Part shown: positions 53,938 to 61,647 of the stretch, piece after piece
Layout: the number at the start of each line of letters is the position of its first letter
Numbering within the stretch: position 1 is the first letter of the stretch
Assembly: GCA_019638455.1 (NCBI GenBank)
Contig: JAHBTU010000002.1
Location: 716,501-780,500, forward strand
DNA length: 64,000 bases
Direction of reading: 5' to 3'
Source: Saprospiraceae bacterium
GTDB taxonomy: Bacteria > Bacteroidota > Bacteroidia > Chitinophagales > Saprospiraceae
Made by a program: the position numbers and the translations under genes
Notes under the pieces: generated by a model
Told to the model about the DNA's origin: nothing
Databases searched by the model: none
What the model saw: the letters and a program-made list of their open reading frames with translations, nothing else

Positions 53938-55341
53938 ATGAAAAATTTTCTGAGCATTCTGGGTATCGCTACCCTTATGGTTATTGTCTCCTGCAAGGAT
54001 AAGAATGACCCAATTGTAACGCCTCCCCCCACCGATGACGTGGTCAAATTGACGGGCAACCTCACAACTCGCACGCTCACTGCTGACAAAAAATATCTGC
54101 TTGAAGGACAAGTGTTCGTCCGCGACGGTCAGACGCTCACCATCGAGCCGGGCACTGTTATCTTCGGCGACAAGCGCACCCGCGCTACGTTGATTATTGA
54201 CAAAGGTGGTCGCATCGTGGCCAACGGCACCGTTGACAAGCCCATCGTGTTCACTTCCAGCCAAGCAGAAGGTATCCGCGACCGTGGTGACTGGGGTGGC
54301 TTGGTCATTCTTGGCCGCGCCAACTGCAACCAGCCTGACCCCGCTATCGAAGGCATCACGCCTGCCGTGACTTTTGGCACCTTGAACTCTACGCAATTCG
54401 ACAACGAGAGCTCCGGCTCGCTCAAGTATGTGCGTGTTGAGTTTGGTGGCATCGAACTTACGCCCAACAACGAGACCAACTCCATCACGTTGGGTGGTGT
54501 GGGCCGCGGCACCGAAATGGAATACTGCATGGTTTCCTTTGGTGGCGACGACGGCTTCGAATGGTTCGGCGGCACGGTCAACGGCAAATACCTCGTGTCG
54601 TTCTGCACTTGGGACGACGACTTCGACGTGGACTTCGGCTGGAGCGGCAACGTGCAGCACGGCCTCGCCGTGCGCTACCCCGGTTTTGCTGACCAATCGC
54701 AATCCAATGGCTTCGAGTGCGACAACGGCCCGAACGACAACGACGTGCAGCCTTACACCACTGGCGTTTTCTCCAACATCACCGTGCTTGGCCCCATCAA
54801 GACGGGCACTTCCACGGGCAACGCCAACTACGCTCACGCCATTGACTTGCGTCGCCGCACGGCTGTGTCCATCTTCAACTCTGTGTTCACCGGCTTCCCG
54901 CGCGGCCTTCGTTTCAACCAAGCTTCTGTGACGGCTCAGTACCAAGGCGGCACTGGCGTGTTGGCTAACAACATCTTGGTAGGTACCGCCAACGCCACCA
55001 CTTTCAACGCCGGCTCTGGCGTGACGGTGGCTGACGTGGAAGCCTACTGGAAATCTGCCAACACCGTCATTGACGGCCCTGCTTCCGATGCCACCCACCA
55101 AGGCGTGGGCATCAATCCCGAATGGTTCTTTGGCACTCGCCTTGCCGACCAATATCCGAGCAACCCCAACTTCGTGGTTACTTCGGGCGATGCGGCAACT
55201 GGCGCCGCGTTCACCAACCCGAAATTCAGCGAGCCAAACCGCGCAGGCTTCTTCAACGCCGTGACGCACCGCGGCGCTTTCGCTGGCAACGACTGGACGA
55301 ACGGCTGGGCTGAGTTCAACCCGGTCAACACGAAATACTAA
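53938..55341 (+). CDS. LipL48-like surface lipoprotein
   Basis: A 467-residue lipoprotein (lipobox IVSC, Cys18). The mature protein is a beta-solenoid with the conserved series LTIEPGTVIFGD, IVANGTVDKPIVFTS, GDWGGLVILGRANCN, SGSLKYVRVEFGG, NSITLGGVGRGTEMEYCMVSFGGDDGFEWFGGTV and WDDDFDVDFGW; I recognise this pattern from LipL48-type lipoproteins of Leptospira and their Bacteroidota relatives, often encoded beside TonB-dependent receptors. It follows the receptor by 36 bases and is followed by a strong terminator, so receptor and lipoprotein form a two-gene operon. Ligand unknown; a metal or phosphate link would be inference. Confidence 0.8.
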   Translation: MKNFLSILGIATLMVIVSCKDKNDPIVTPPPTDDVVKLTGNLTTRTLTADKKYLLEGQVFVRDGQTLTIEPGTVIFGDKRTRATLIIDKGGRIVANGTVDKPIVFTSSQAEGIRDRGDWGGLVILGRANCNQPDPAIEGITPAVTFGTLNSTQFDNESSGSLKYVRVEFGGIELTPNNETNSITLGGVGRGTEMEYCMVSFGGDDGFEWFGGTVNGKYLVSFCTWDDDFDVDFGWSGNVQHGLAVRYPGFADQSQSNGFECDNGPNDNDVQPYTTGVFSNITVLGPIKTGTSTGNANYAHAIDLRRRTAVSIFNSVFTGFPRGLRFNQASVTAQYQGGTGVLANNILVGTANATTFNAGSGVTVADVEAYWKSANTVIDGPASDATHQGVGINPEWFFGTRLADQYPSNPNFVVTSGDAATGAAFTNPKFSEPNRAGFFNAVTHRGAFAGNDWTNGWAEFNPVNTKY

Positions 55342-55375
55342 TCGCTCGGTGGCTCAGCCACTTCATCTGACGCAG

Positions 55376-55425
55376 ACAGGAGCCATCCCGTCCCGATTTG
55401 GGGAGGTGATGGCTCCTGTTTTTTT
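55376..55425 (+). terminator. Rho-independent terminator after the receptor/LipL48-like operon
   Basis: ACAGGAGCCATC (55376-55387) pairs perfectly with GATGGCTCCTGT (55408-55419), closing a loop of 20 bases, and is followed by a run of seven T. It lies 34 bases after the stop codon. Confidence 0.88.
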
Positions 55426-55480
55426 GTTGCCCACCCGATTTTGAAAAATTGACTTTTTTTGCGAAAAACATCTCCGCAAT

Positions 55481-56059
55481 ATGAAATACGCACTCCTTAT
55501 CCTGCTCCCATTTTTGTTTGCCGCTTGCCAACAAACCATAGGAAAAAAACCCGACGAGGCGCTGGAGCGCCAAACCCTGAAAAGCATCATTCGATATATT
55601 GGCAAACTTCCGCCCAAAGGCGCTACCCACGACAACAAATTCGCTCCCGCATTCGACGAATACTACGACCAACTCGCCACCCAACACCGCATTGACCTAT
55701 ATCACCAAGATGCCAAGACGGGCGATATTTACCTGCTCGTGAGCCGCATAGCGCCCAGCCTGCAAGTCAAGCGCGTCGCCACGGGCATACACCTGCGCAT
55801 GGCGGGCGACAGCATCACTTACTACAACGAGGTGTTCCGCACATGGAAAATGCCGGAAGCGGAGCTGTCCAAGAAAGGCTCCATGCTCTTCGCCAAGATG
55901 GTGAAAGGCGAAGACCTCACCCCATACTATCCTCAAAATTCGGGCAAAGAAGAGTATGTTGAGTTTCCCGACCCCAAGGTTCATTTTGACACGCAGAAGC
56001 GTCGCTGGGTGATGGAGGGCGAAGACCCACTTGAGGAATACAGGCCCACGACACAATAG
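55481..56059 (+). CDS. Small lipoprotein, function unknown
   Basis: A 192-residue protein with a lipoprotein signal (MKYALLILLPFLFAACQQ, Cys16). The mature part is mixed alpha/beta and carries YYLLVSRIAPSLQVKRVATGIHLRMAGDSITYYNEVFRTWKMPEAEL-like sequence without a family I recognise. It follows the terminator of the previous operon and precedes a 114-bp element; no functional clue from neighbours. Confidence 0.75.
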   Translation: MKYALLILLPFLFAACQQTIGKKPDEALERQTLKSIIRYIGKLPPKGATHDNKFAPAFDEYYDQLATQHRIDLYHQDAKTGDIYLLVSRIAPSLQVKRVATGIHLRMAGDSITYYNEVFRTWKMPEAELSKKGSMLFAKMVKGEDLTPYYPQNSGKEEYVEFPDPKVHFDTQKRRWVMEGEDPLEEYRPTTQ

Positions 56060-56076
56060 GAATATGCCTCTTTTGA

Positions 56077-56190
56077 CATACTAATGGACATTTTTATTTC
56101 ACACAACGCCACGACGACACAACGAATTGACCCTACGCGCTTTGCACTTCACATCGTTGTGGCGTTGTGTGAAAAATGTCCAATAGTATG
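56077..56190. mobile_element. 114-bp hairpin element flanked by CTCTTTTG repeats
   Basis: Left arm CATACTAATGGACATTTTTA (56077) and right arm, reversed, CATACTATTGGACATTTTTC (56190) are inverted repeats; further in, TTTCACACAACGCCACGACG pairs with CGTTGTGGCGTTGTGTGAAA. Direct copies of CTCTTTTG flank it at 56068-56075 and 56191-56198, with one extra base on the left, consistent with an 8-9-bp target duplication. No ORF. Confidence 0.8.
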
Positions 56191-56242
56191 CTCTTTTGGC
56201 CTTTCGTGACAAATGTCACATATTAGTCGCCCACGACTGTGC

Positions 56243-56250
56243 TAATTTTG
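56243..56250 (+). promoter_or_regulatory. Bacteroidota -7 promoter box TAATTTTG
   Basis: Perfect TAnnTTTG, 40 bases before the rhodanese ATG. Confidence 0.55.
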
Positions 56251-56290
56251 TTCTCATTTCTACGAGCCATTCAAGAACAAAAATTCAGTC

Positions 56291-56674
56291 ATGCAAAAAC
56301 TTTTTTTCCTGCTGCTCCTGCTTGGAGGCATTTCGTGTGGTCATCTGGAGGCACAGTCCGTTGCCATCAGCGCCGACGATTTTGAGAAAATGCTGCAAAG
56401 CGACAAGAGCGTCCAATTGGTGGACGTGCGCACCCCCGCCGAATTTGCCAAAGGCCACATCGAAGGGGCGGTGAATCACAATTTTTACGATGCCGATTTC
56501 GCCCAGAAAATGGGCCGTTTGGACAAAAAGCGCCCCGTGATGGTCTATTGCGCCGTCGGAGGGCGCAGCGCATCTGCTTCCGAGCAATTGAAAAAGTTAG
56601 GTTTTGAAAAAGTCTTCGACCTCGCTGGCGGCATGGGCGCGTGGAACAAGGCAGGAAAGAAAGTGGTGAAATAA
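56291..56674 (+). CDS. Exported rhodanese-like protein
   Basis: A 127-residue protein with an N-terminal export signal (MQKLFFLLLLLGGISCGH; the ISC could be a lipobox) and one rhodanese domain: VQLVDVRTPAEFAKGHIEGAVNHNF, active-site loop YCAVGGRSASA with the catalytic Cys, then LKKLGFEKVFDLAGGMGAWNKAG. Handles sulfane sulfur or redox thiols in the periplasm. Its stop is two bases before the start of the desaturase-like gene, so the two are probably co-transcribed. Confidence 0.87.
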   Translation: MQKLFFLLLLLGGISCGHLEAQSVAISADDFEKMLQSDKSVQLVDVRTPAEFAKGHIEGAVNHNFYDADFAQKMGRLDKKRPVMVYCAVGGRSASASEQLKKLGFEKVFDLAGGMGAWNKAGKKVVK

Positions 56675-56676
56675 CT

Positions 56677-57555
56677 ATGGGAACGAAGTATTGGGAAATT
56701 TTTGTCAGCAACTTTAAAGGCTACGCCAACTACCTCTGGCACACGGTGCTGAACCCATCGTGGGGCAATTTTTTCTATTGGCTCATCGGCATTTCATTGG
56801 CCGTGTACGCGCTCGAATTGCTTTTCCCGTGGCGCAAAAACCAGCCGCGCATCCGCGAGGATTTTTGGCTCGACACGTTTTATATGTTTTTCAACGTGTT
56901 CATCTTCTCGCTCGTAGGCTACGCGGCGCTTTCCAGCGTGGTGGCGGAAGCCTTCAACGATTTTTTGAAAAACGTTTTTGGCGTTCGCAACCTCGTGGCG
57001 CTCAACATCGCTACTTGGCCGGGCTGGGCGCAAATGCTGCTGCTCTTCCTCCTGCGTGATTTCATTCACTGGAATGTCCACCGACTGCTGCACCGCTCGC
57101 CGTGGCTGTGGCAATTCCACAAGGTGCACCACTCAGTGCAGCAGATGGGCTACGCCGCGCACCTGCGCTACCATTTCATGGAGAACATCGTCTATCGGAC
57201 TATTGAGTACCTGCCTTTGGCGATGCTCGGCTTCGGCATTCAGGACTTCATCATCGTCTATTTGTTCGCGCTCACCATCGGGCATCTCAACCATGCCAAT
57301 ATCTACCTGCCGCTCGGCCCGTTGAAATATATTTTCAACAACCCGCAAATGCACATCTGGCACCACTCAAAGGAACTCCCGAAAGGCAGCTACGGGGTCA
57401 ACTACGGCATCTCGCTCAGCCTTTGGGACTACCTTTTCGGCACGGTGTGGATGCCCCACGACGGGCGCGACATCGAGCTGGGATTCCCCGAAGTGGAAAA
57501 ATACCCGCACGGGTTTTTGGAACAGGTAGTGGAACCGTTCAAGAATAAGGGTTGA
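56677..57555 (+). CDS. Sterol desaturase / fatty-acid hydroxylase superfamily protein
   Basis: A 292-residue membrane di-iron enzyme with four hydrophobic segments and the histidine-box set: HWNVHRLLH, HKVHH, HLNHANI and HIWHHSKE. ATG 56677 is preferred because the longer frame starts with a GTG inside the rhodanese gene. Members hydroxylate or desaturate lipids, including carotenoids and fatty acids. Operonic with the exported rhodanese; why the two are linked is not evident. Confidence 0.85.
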   Translation: MGTKYWEIFVSNFKGYANYLWHTVLNPSWGNFFYWLIGISLAVYALELLFPWRKNQPRIREDFWLDTFYMFFNVFIFSLVGYAALSSVVAEAFNDFLKNVFGVRNLVALNIATWPGWAQMLLLFLLRDFIHWNVHRLLHRSPWLWQFHKVHHSVQQMGYAAHLRYHFMENIVYRTIEYLPLAMLGFGIQDFIIVYLFALTIGHLNHANIYLPLGPLKYIFNNPQMHIWHHSKELPKGSYGVNYGISLSLWDYLFGTVWMPHDGRDIELGFPEVEKYPHGFLEQVVEPFKNKG

Positions 57556-57590
57556 TGAGTGGATGGATGAAATCGAGGAATTGAACGGGT

Positions 57591-57708
57591 GCATTTCAAA
57601 TTGCCGCAAGTATATCCAGATTAAGGAGGATTTGAACCTGCCCGTTGTCAATCAAAGCAATCTCGCAAATCATTTTCATCGGGGTATACTTGCGACAATC
57701 TGAAATGC
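57591..57708. repeat. Inverted-repeat element (24-bp arms)
   Basis: GCATTTCAAATTGCCGCAAGTATA (57591-57614) is matched at 22 of 24 positions by the reverse complement of 57685-57708. Outside the arms G-rich/C-rich bases extend the pairing (GGGT and CCCC). Similar GAATTGA / GAATTTGA sequences flank it, a possible imperfect target duplication. It fills much of the 333-base gap between the desaturase-like gene and the oxidoreductase; a minus-strand frame across it (57596-57865) has no recognisable family. A TATTTTTC sequence nearer the ATG could be a promoter. Confidence 0.6.
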
Positions 57709-57888
57709 CCCCGAATTTGAGGCAGTTGAGCTTGGGCTTCACTTTTTGACCGTTTGGGTCGGCGATGTTTACTTTTTCCCAATACTTTTGGCGCTGTTTC
57801 GACCGCGAAGCACCGTTTATTTTTCGCAACCCCCGTCCGCTGCGCTTGGCCGGGCAAGCCTTCAACGAGCCAACAACTCAACATCGCC

Positions 57889-59277
57889 ATGAAGCACTCC
57901 TCCTCCCGACGCGATTTCCTCAAAAAAGCAAGCGGCGCGGCAGCAGCCCTCACGCTGGGCACTGACTTGCTGGCACACGAAACGCGCATCCTGCGCCCGG
58001 ATATCCGCATATCTTCCAATGACAACATTCGGCTGGGGCTTATCGGCGCGGGCATCATCGGGCACTACGATATTGATACTGCCCTAAGGATACCCGGCAC
58101 GGAACTCGCCGCTGCTTGCGACCTCTACGACGGGCGCCTCGAATATGCCCGCGAAAAATGGGGCGATGGTCTTTTCACCACCCGCGACTATCGAGAGGTG
58201 CTGGCCCGACCCGACATTGACGCGGTATTCGTCTGCACGCCCGACCACTGGCACGCACAAATCACCATAGAGGCGCTCAAAGCAGGCAAGCACGTTTATC
58301 TCGAAAAGCCGATGGTGCAACGCATCGAGGACGGCCACAAAATCATCGCTGCGCAACAAAAAAGCAGCAAGGTGGTGCAGGTGGGCAGTCAGCGTGCCAG
58401 CAGTGTGGCCATGGTGGAGGCACGCAAACAAATTGCTTCAGGCATCATCGGCGAACTTACATACGTGGAGGCTGCTTACGACCGCTGGACATCGCGCGGC
58501 GCGTGGAACTATTCCATCCCGACCGATGCCTCCCCGACGACGGTGGATTGGGAACGTTTTCTGGGCGGCGCACCCAAGCGCCCGTTTGATGCGACGCGGT
58601 TTTTTCGCTGGCGCAATTACAAGGACTACGGCACTGGCGTGGCGGGCGATTTGTTCGTCCATCTGCTCACTGGCCTTCACACCATCACCGGCTCGTTGGG
58701 GCCGACCCGCATTTTTGCACTCGGCGATTTGAATTATTGGAAAGACGGCCGCGACGCTTACGACTTGATGACGGGATTGATGGACTACCCCAAAACAGCG
58801 CAACACGCCTCCTTCCAGTTTTTCTTGCGCTCCAATCTGGCCGATGGCATGGGAGGAAGCGGTGCTTTCCGGCTGGTCGGCACCGATGGCTTTATCGAAA
58901 TGGGCTGGAACGAACTCACCGTCAAGCACTTCAAGCGCCCCCTGACCGATGGCTACGGAGGCTATGATTCGTACACCAGTTTTTCGGCCAAACAAAAAGA
59001 GGAATTCAAAAAATGGTATGATGCCAAATACGGCAAAGCCTCCACAGAGCGCGTCGTCGGCGAACCAATTACTTTCAAGCCCGAACCGGGCTACGACGAC
59101 CGCTATGCGCATCTGGTCAATTTCTTCGAATCGGTGCGTTCCGGCAAACCCAACATCGAGGATGCCTCATTCGGCCTGCGTGCTGCCGCGCCCTCGTTGC
59201 TGTGCAACACAAGCGCGGAAAAAGGGAAAGCCATTTACTGGGACCCTGTGCAGATGAAGGTGTTGAAAAAAGGCTAA
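57889..59277 (+). CDS. Gfo/Idh/MocA-family oxidoreductase with Tat-like signal
   Basis: A 462-residue NAD(P)-dependent sugar or inositol dehydrogenase-like protein. ATG 57889 begins a Tat-type leader (SSSRRDFLKKASGAAAALTLG). The Rossmann fold is IRLGLIGAGIIGHYDIDTAL with VFVCTPDHWHAQITIEALKAGKHVYLEKPM, the EKP motif being the family hallmark. The C-terminal domain ends SLLCNTSAEKGKAIYWDP, as in exported members common in Bacteroidota, where they act on glycan-derived substrates. Exact substrate unknown. The frame from 57754 is an extension without support. Confidence 0.86.
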   Translation: MKHSSSRRDFLKKASGAAAALTLGTDLLAHETRILRPDIRISSNDNIRLGLIGAGIIGHYDIDTALRIPGTELAAACDLYDGRLEYAREKWGDGLFTTRDYREVLARPDIDAVFVCTPDHWHAQITIEALKAGKHVYLEKPMVQRIEDGHKIIAAQQKSSKVVQVGSQRASSVAMVEARKQIASGIIGELTYVEAAYDRWTSRGAWNYSIPTDASPTTVDWERFLGGAPKRPFDATRFFRWRNYKDYGTGVAGDLFVHLLTGLHTITGSLGPTRIFALGDLNYWKDGRDAYDLMTGLMDYPKTAQHASFQFFLRSNLADGMGGSGAFRLVGTDGFIEMGWNELTVKHFKRPLTDGYGGYDSYTSFSAKQKEEFKKWYDAKYGKASTERVVGEPITFKPEPGYDDRYAHLVNFFESVRSGKPNIEDASFGLRAAAPSLLCNTSAEKGKAIYWDPVQMKVLKKG

Positions 59278-59282
59278 CGATG

Positions 59283-59445
59283 GAGAGTGTCCACAAAACT
59301 GTGTCGCCCCAATTCGGGCAATGAGAAAACACAGAGACACGGAGGCGCAGAATCTGGTTTTCAATAACTTACGCTCCTTTGAGTGCAACGTCTGCCGTGT
59401 AAGAAAACATATAGGAAGGTTTGACACGCTTTTCTGAACATTCCC
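59283..59445. mobile_element. GAGAGTGT-ended element, copy 2
   Basis: Ends GAGAGTGTCCACAAAACTGT (59283) and, reversed, GGGAATGTTCAGAAAAGCGT (59445) are imperfect inverted repeats (17 of 23). Interior GAAAACACAGAGACACGGAG and TGGTTTTCAATAACTTACGC align with copy 1 at 16540. It begins six bases after the oxidoreductase stop and is directly followed by the octamer array. Confidence 0.7.
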
Positions 59446-59455
59446 GAAAAAGTGT

Positions 59456-59796
59456 CAAACCCTCAAACCTTCAAACCCCCAAACCCCCAAACCCCCAAAC
59501 CCTCAAACCCTCAAACCCCCAAACCCCCAAACCCTCAAACCCTCAAACCAGAAACCCCCAAACCCTCAAACCCCCAAACCAGAAACCCTCAAACCCCCAA
59601 ACCCCCAAACCCCCAAACCCTCAAACCCCCAAACCTTCAAACCCTCAAACCTTCAAACCTTCAAACCCCCAAACCCTCAAACCAGAAACCCTCAAACCTT
59701 CAAACCCCCAAACCCTCAAACCCCCAAACCCTCAAACCCCCAAACCCCCAAACCCCCAAACCCCCAAACCTTCAAACCTTCAAACCTTCAAACCAC
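59456..59796. repeat. Octamer tandem array, CAAACCCC/CAAACCCT/CAAACCTT
   Basis: About 42 units of an 8-bp repeat with three main variants and a few CCAGAAA interruptions that shift phase. The complementary strand is GTTTGGGG/GTTTGAGG, with closely spaced G-runs able to form G-quadruplexes. Because units contain no stop codon, two frames stay open through the array and produce artificial Pro/Asn-rich ORFs. The array ends five bases before the ATG at 59801. With the element at 59283 it explains the 523-base gap. Confidence 0.9.
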
Positions 59797-59800
59797 CCTC

Positions 59801-61624
59801 ATGTCTCGCTTTGCTTACTGGTCTTGTGCCGCTCTGATTTTAGCTGCCGCGCTCTTCTATTACCCCAAATGGAAGCAGTCACGCACCGAAGCGACCCTTA
59901 CTTGGGACGTGTCGGGCTACTACCTATATCTGCCTGCGGCCTTGATTTACAAGGACATGAAGCAACTCGGTTGGTGGGGCGGAGTGGAACAGCAGTACTA
60001 CCCCGGCCCCGGCATGGGGCAGGCATATCAGCACCCGTCGGGCAATTGGGTGATGAAATACCCTATGGGGCAGGCGTTGCAGTTTTTGCCTTGGTTTGCC
60101 GCCGCGCACTTGTTGGCCGAGCCGCTTGGATACCCAGCAGATGGTTTTTCGCTGCCCTATCAAGCGGCGATTAGTTGGGGGAGCTTGCTGGTGGCGCTTA
60201 TCGGGTTGTGGTTTTTGCGGCGAGTACTGAAATTGTATTTTGCCGACCGGGTGGTGGCAGCGGTACTCATCTCCCTCGTGTTTGGCACCAACTACTTGGA
60301 ATATGCCTCCATCACTGGGGCGATGACGCACAACTGGCTGTTCACGCTTTATGCGCTTCTGCTGTTTGGCACCATTCGTTTTTACCAAAACCCCTCGTTC
60401 GGCTGGGCGGCGGCGATTGGTTTGCTTGTCGGCTGGGCTGTTTTGACGCGCCCGACAGAGATTATTTCGGCGGTTATTCCCGTGTTGTGGGGCGTAGGTT
60501 CTTGGGCTGCCTTGCGCGAGCGGTTTTTATTTTTCAAAAATCATTTTTCAAAAATAGCACTCGCGGCGGCGGTGGGTGGCGCGCTTGTTTTCCTCCAGCT
60601 AGCCTATTGGAAATATGCCACTGGCGAATGGGTGGTGTATAGTTATCAGGAGCAGGGATTCAGCTGGTTCAGGCCGCATTTTTCCGATGTGTTGTTCAGC
60701 GCCCGCGCCGGGTGGCTGGTCTATTCGCCCATGATGATTTTTGCGGTGCTGGGGTTTTTCTTTTTGAAAAAAGATGGCTGGCGCGGGATGCCGTCTCCTG
60801 CTGGCGAGGGGTCGGGGGTGGGGTTGGCCGCCATCCTAATTTTCTGCTTTTTGGCCCTCTACATCACGGCTGCTTGGGACATATGGTGGTATGGCGGCAG
60901 CCTTGGTCAGCGGGCGATGGTGCAGAGTTATCCGCTTTGGGCATTTCCATTGGCGGCTTTTTGGCGGTGGGTGAAGGGTGGTAGTCGCCAACTAAAAGTT
61001 GGCGTTGCGGTGCTGGCGGGGGCGTTCATCTACTTGAATCTTTGGTGGAGTCATCAGGCGCACAAGGGAGGCTTGTACGCGAGCGAACAAATGACGCGGG
61101 CCTATATGCTCAAAATACTGGGGCGCTTCGGGGAGGAGCGCGATTGGTTAAAACTGTTGGACACGCGGGAGGAATTCAAGGGCGCGGAACGCCGCAGCGT
61201 GCGGGAAATTTACTTCAATAATTTTGAGAACGACACGACGGGCGTGACCTCCGAAGCGCCCATTTCTGGCGCCCGGTCTTTGTTTTTGAACAAGGAAGCA
61301 CAATACTCGCCCGAATATGCGCTACCTTTGAAGGGCGATGAAAAGGGGTGGCTACGAGCATCGGTCACGTTTCGGTGCGACATGAAGGAATGGAACTGGT
61401 GGCAAATGACGCAATTCTTCGTTCGTTTCTACAAAGGGGATAAAGTGGCGAAGGAACGTTCGATACGATTGCAACGCCACATTGACGGCAACGAGACCAA
61501 GCAGATTTTTTTTGACACGAAAATACCCGACCGCGCCTTCGACCGCGCCACCGTGTTCTTCACAAACGCTGGCGGCGACAAGACGATTCGGCTCGATGAT
61601 TTGAAAGTGGAAATTTTTGATTGA
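59801..61624 (+). CDS. GT-C-like polytopic membrane protein (paralogue 1)
   Basis: A 607-residue membrane protein with about ten hydrophobic segments and a soluble C-terminal domain (about 455-607). The first extracytoplasmic loop carries TWDVSGYYLYLPAALIY, with the acidic residue expected in GT-C glycosyltransferases that use polyprenyl-linked sugars; later YWKYATGEWVVYSYQEQGF and AWDIWWYGGSLGQRAMVQSYP are conserved in the next gene. An extra segment RGMPSPAGEGSGV at about 329-341 is absent from that paralogue and looks like an in-frame repeat insertion. Probably a lipid-linked sugar or mannosyl transferase; substrate unknown. The long octamer array sits directly upstream. Confidence 0.75.
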   Translation: MSRFAYWSCAALILAAALFYYPKWKQSRTEATLTWDVSGYYLYLPAALIYKDMKQLGWWGGVEQQYYPGPGMGQAYQHPSGNWVMKYPMGQALQFLPWFAAAHLLAEPLGYPADGFSLPYQAAISWGSLLVALIGLWFLRRVLKLYFADRVVAAVLISLVFGTNYLEYASITGAMTHNWLFTLYALLLFGTIRFYQNPSFGWAAAIGLLVGWAVLTRPTEIISAVIPVLWGVGSWAALRERFLFFKNHFSKIALAAAVGGALVFLQLAYWKYATGEWVVYSYQEQGFSWFRPHFSDVLFSARAGWLVYSPMMIFAVLGFFFLKKDGWRGMPSPAGEGSGVGLAAILIFCFLALYITAAWDIWWYGGSLGQRAMVQSYPLWAFPLAAFWRWVKGGSRQLKVGVAVLAGAFIYLNLWWSHQAHKGGLYASEQMTRAYMLKILGRFGEERDWLKLLDTREEFKGAERRSVREIYFNNFENDTTGVTSEAPISGARSLFLNKEAQYSPEYALPLKGDEKGWLRASVTFRCDMKEWNWWQMTQFFVRFYKGDKVAKERSIRLQRHIDGNETKQIFFDTKIPDRAFDRATVFFTNAGGDKTIRLDDLKVEIFD

Positions 61625-61647
61625 CCGCTGTCCGATTCACCCAAACC

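Noticed and set aside
57596..57865. Minus-strand 89-residue ORF as a transposase remnant
   Set aside because: It spans both arms of an inverted repeat, but shows no DDE, HUH or serine recombinase motif.
59456..59796. Octamer array as a CRISPR array
   Set aside because: Units are 8 bp with no unique spacers and no cas genes nearby.
59452..60174. Pro/Asn/Gln-rich ORF reading through the octamer array into the GT-C gene
   Set aside because: Repeat units lack stop codons in any frame, so the frame is open by composition; after the array it runs out of frame across the GT-C gene.
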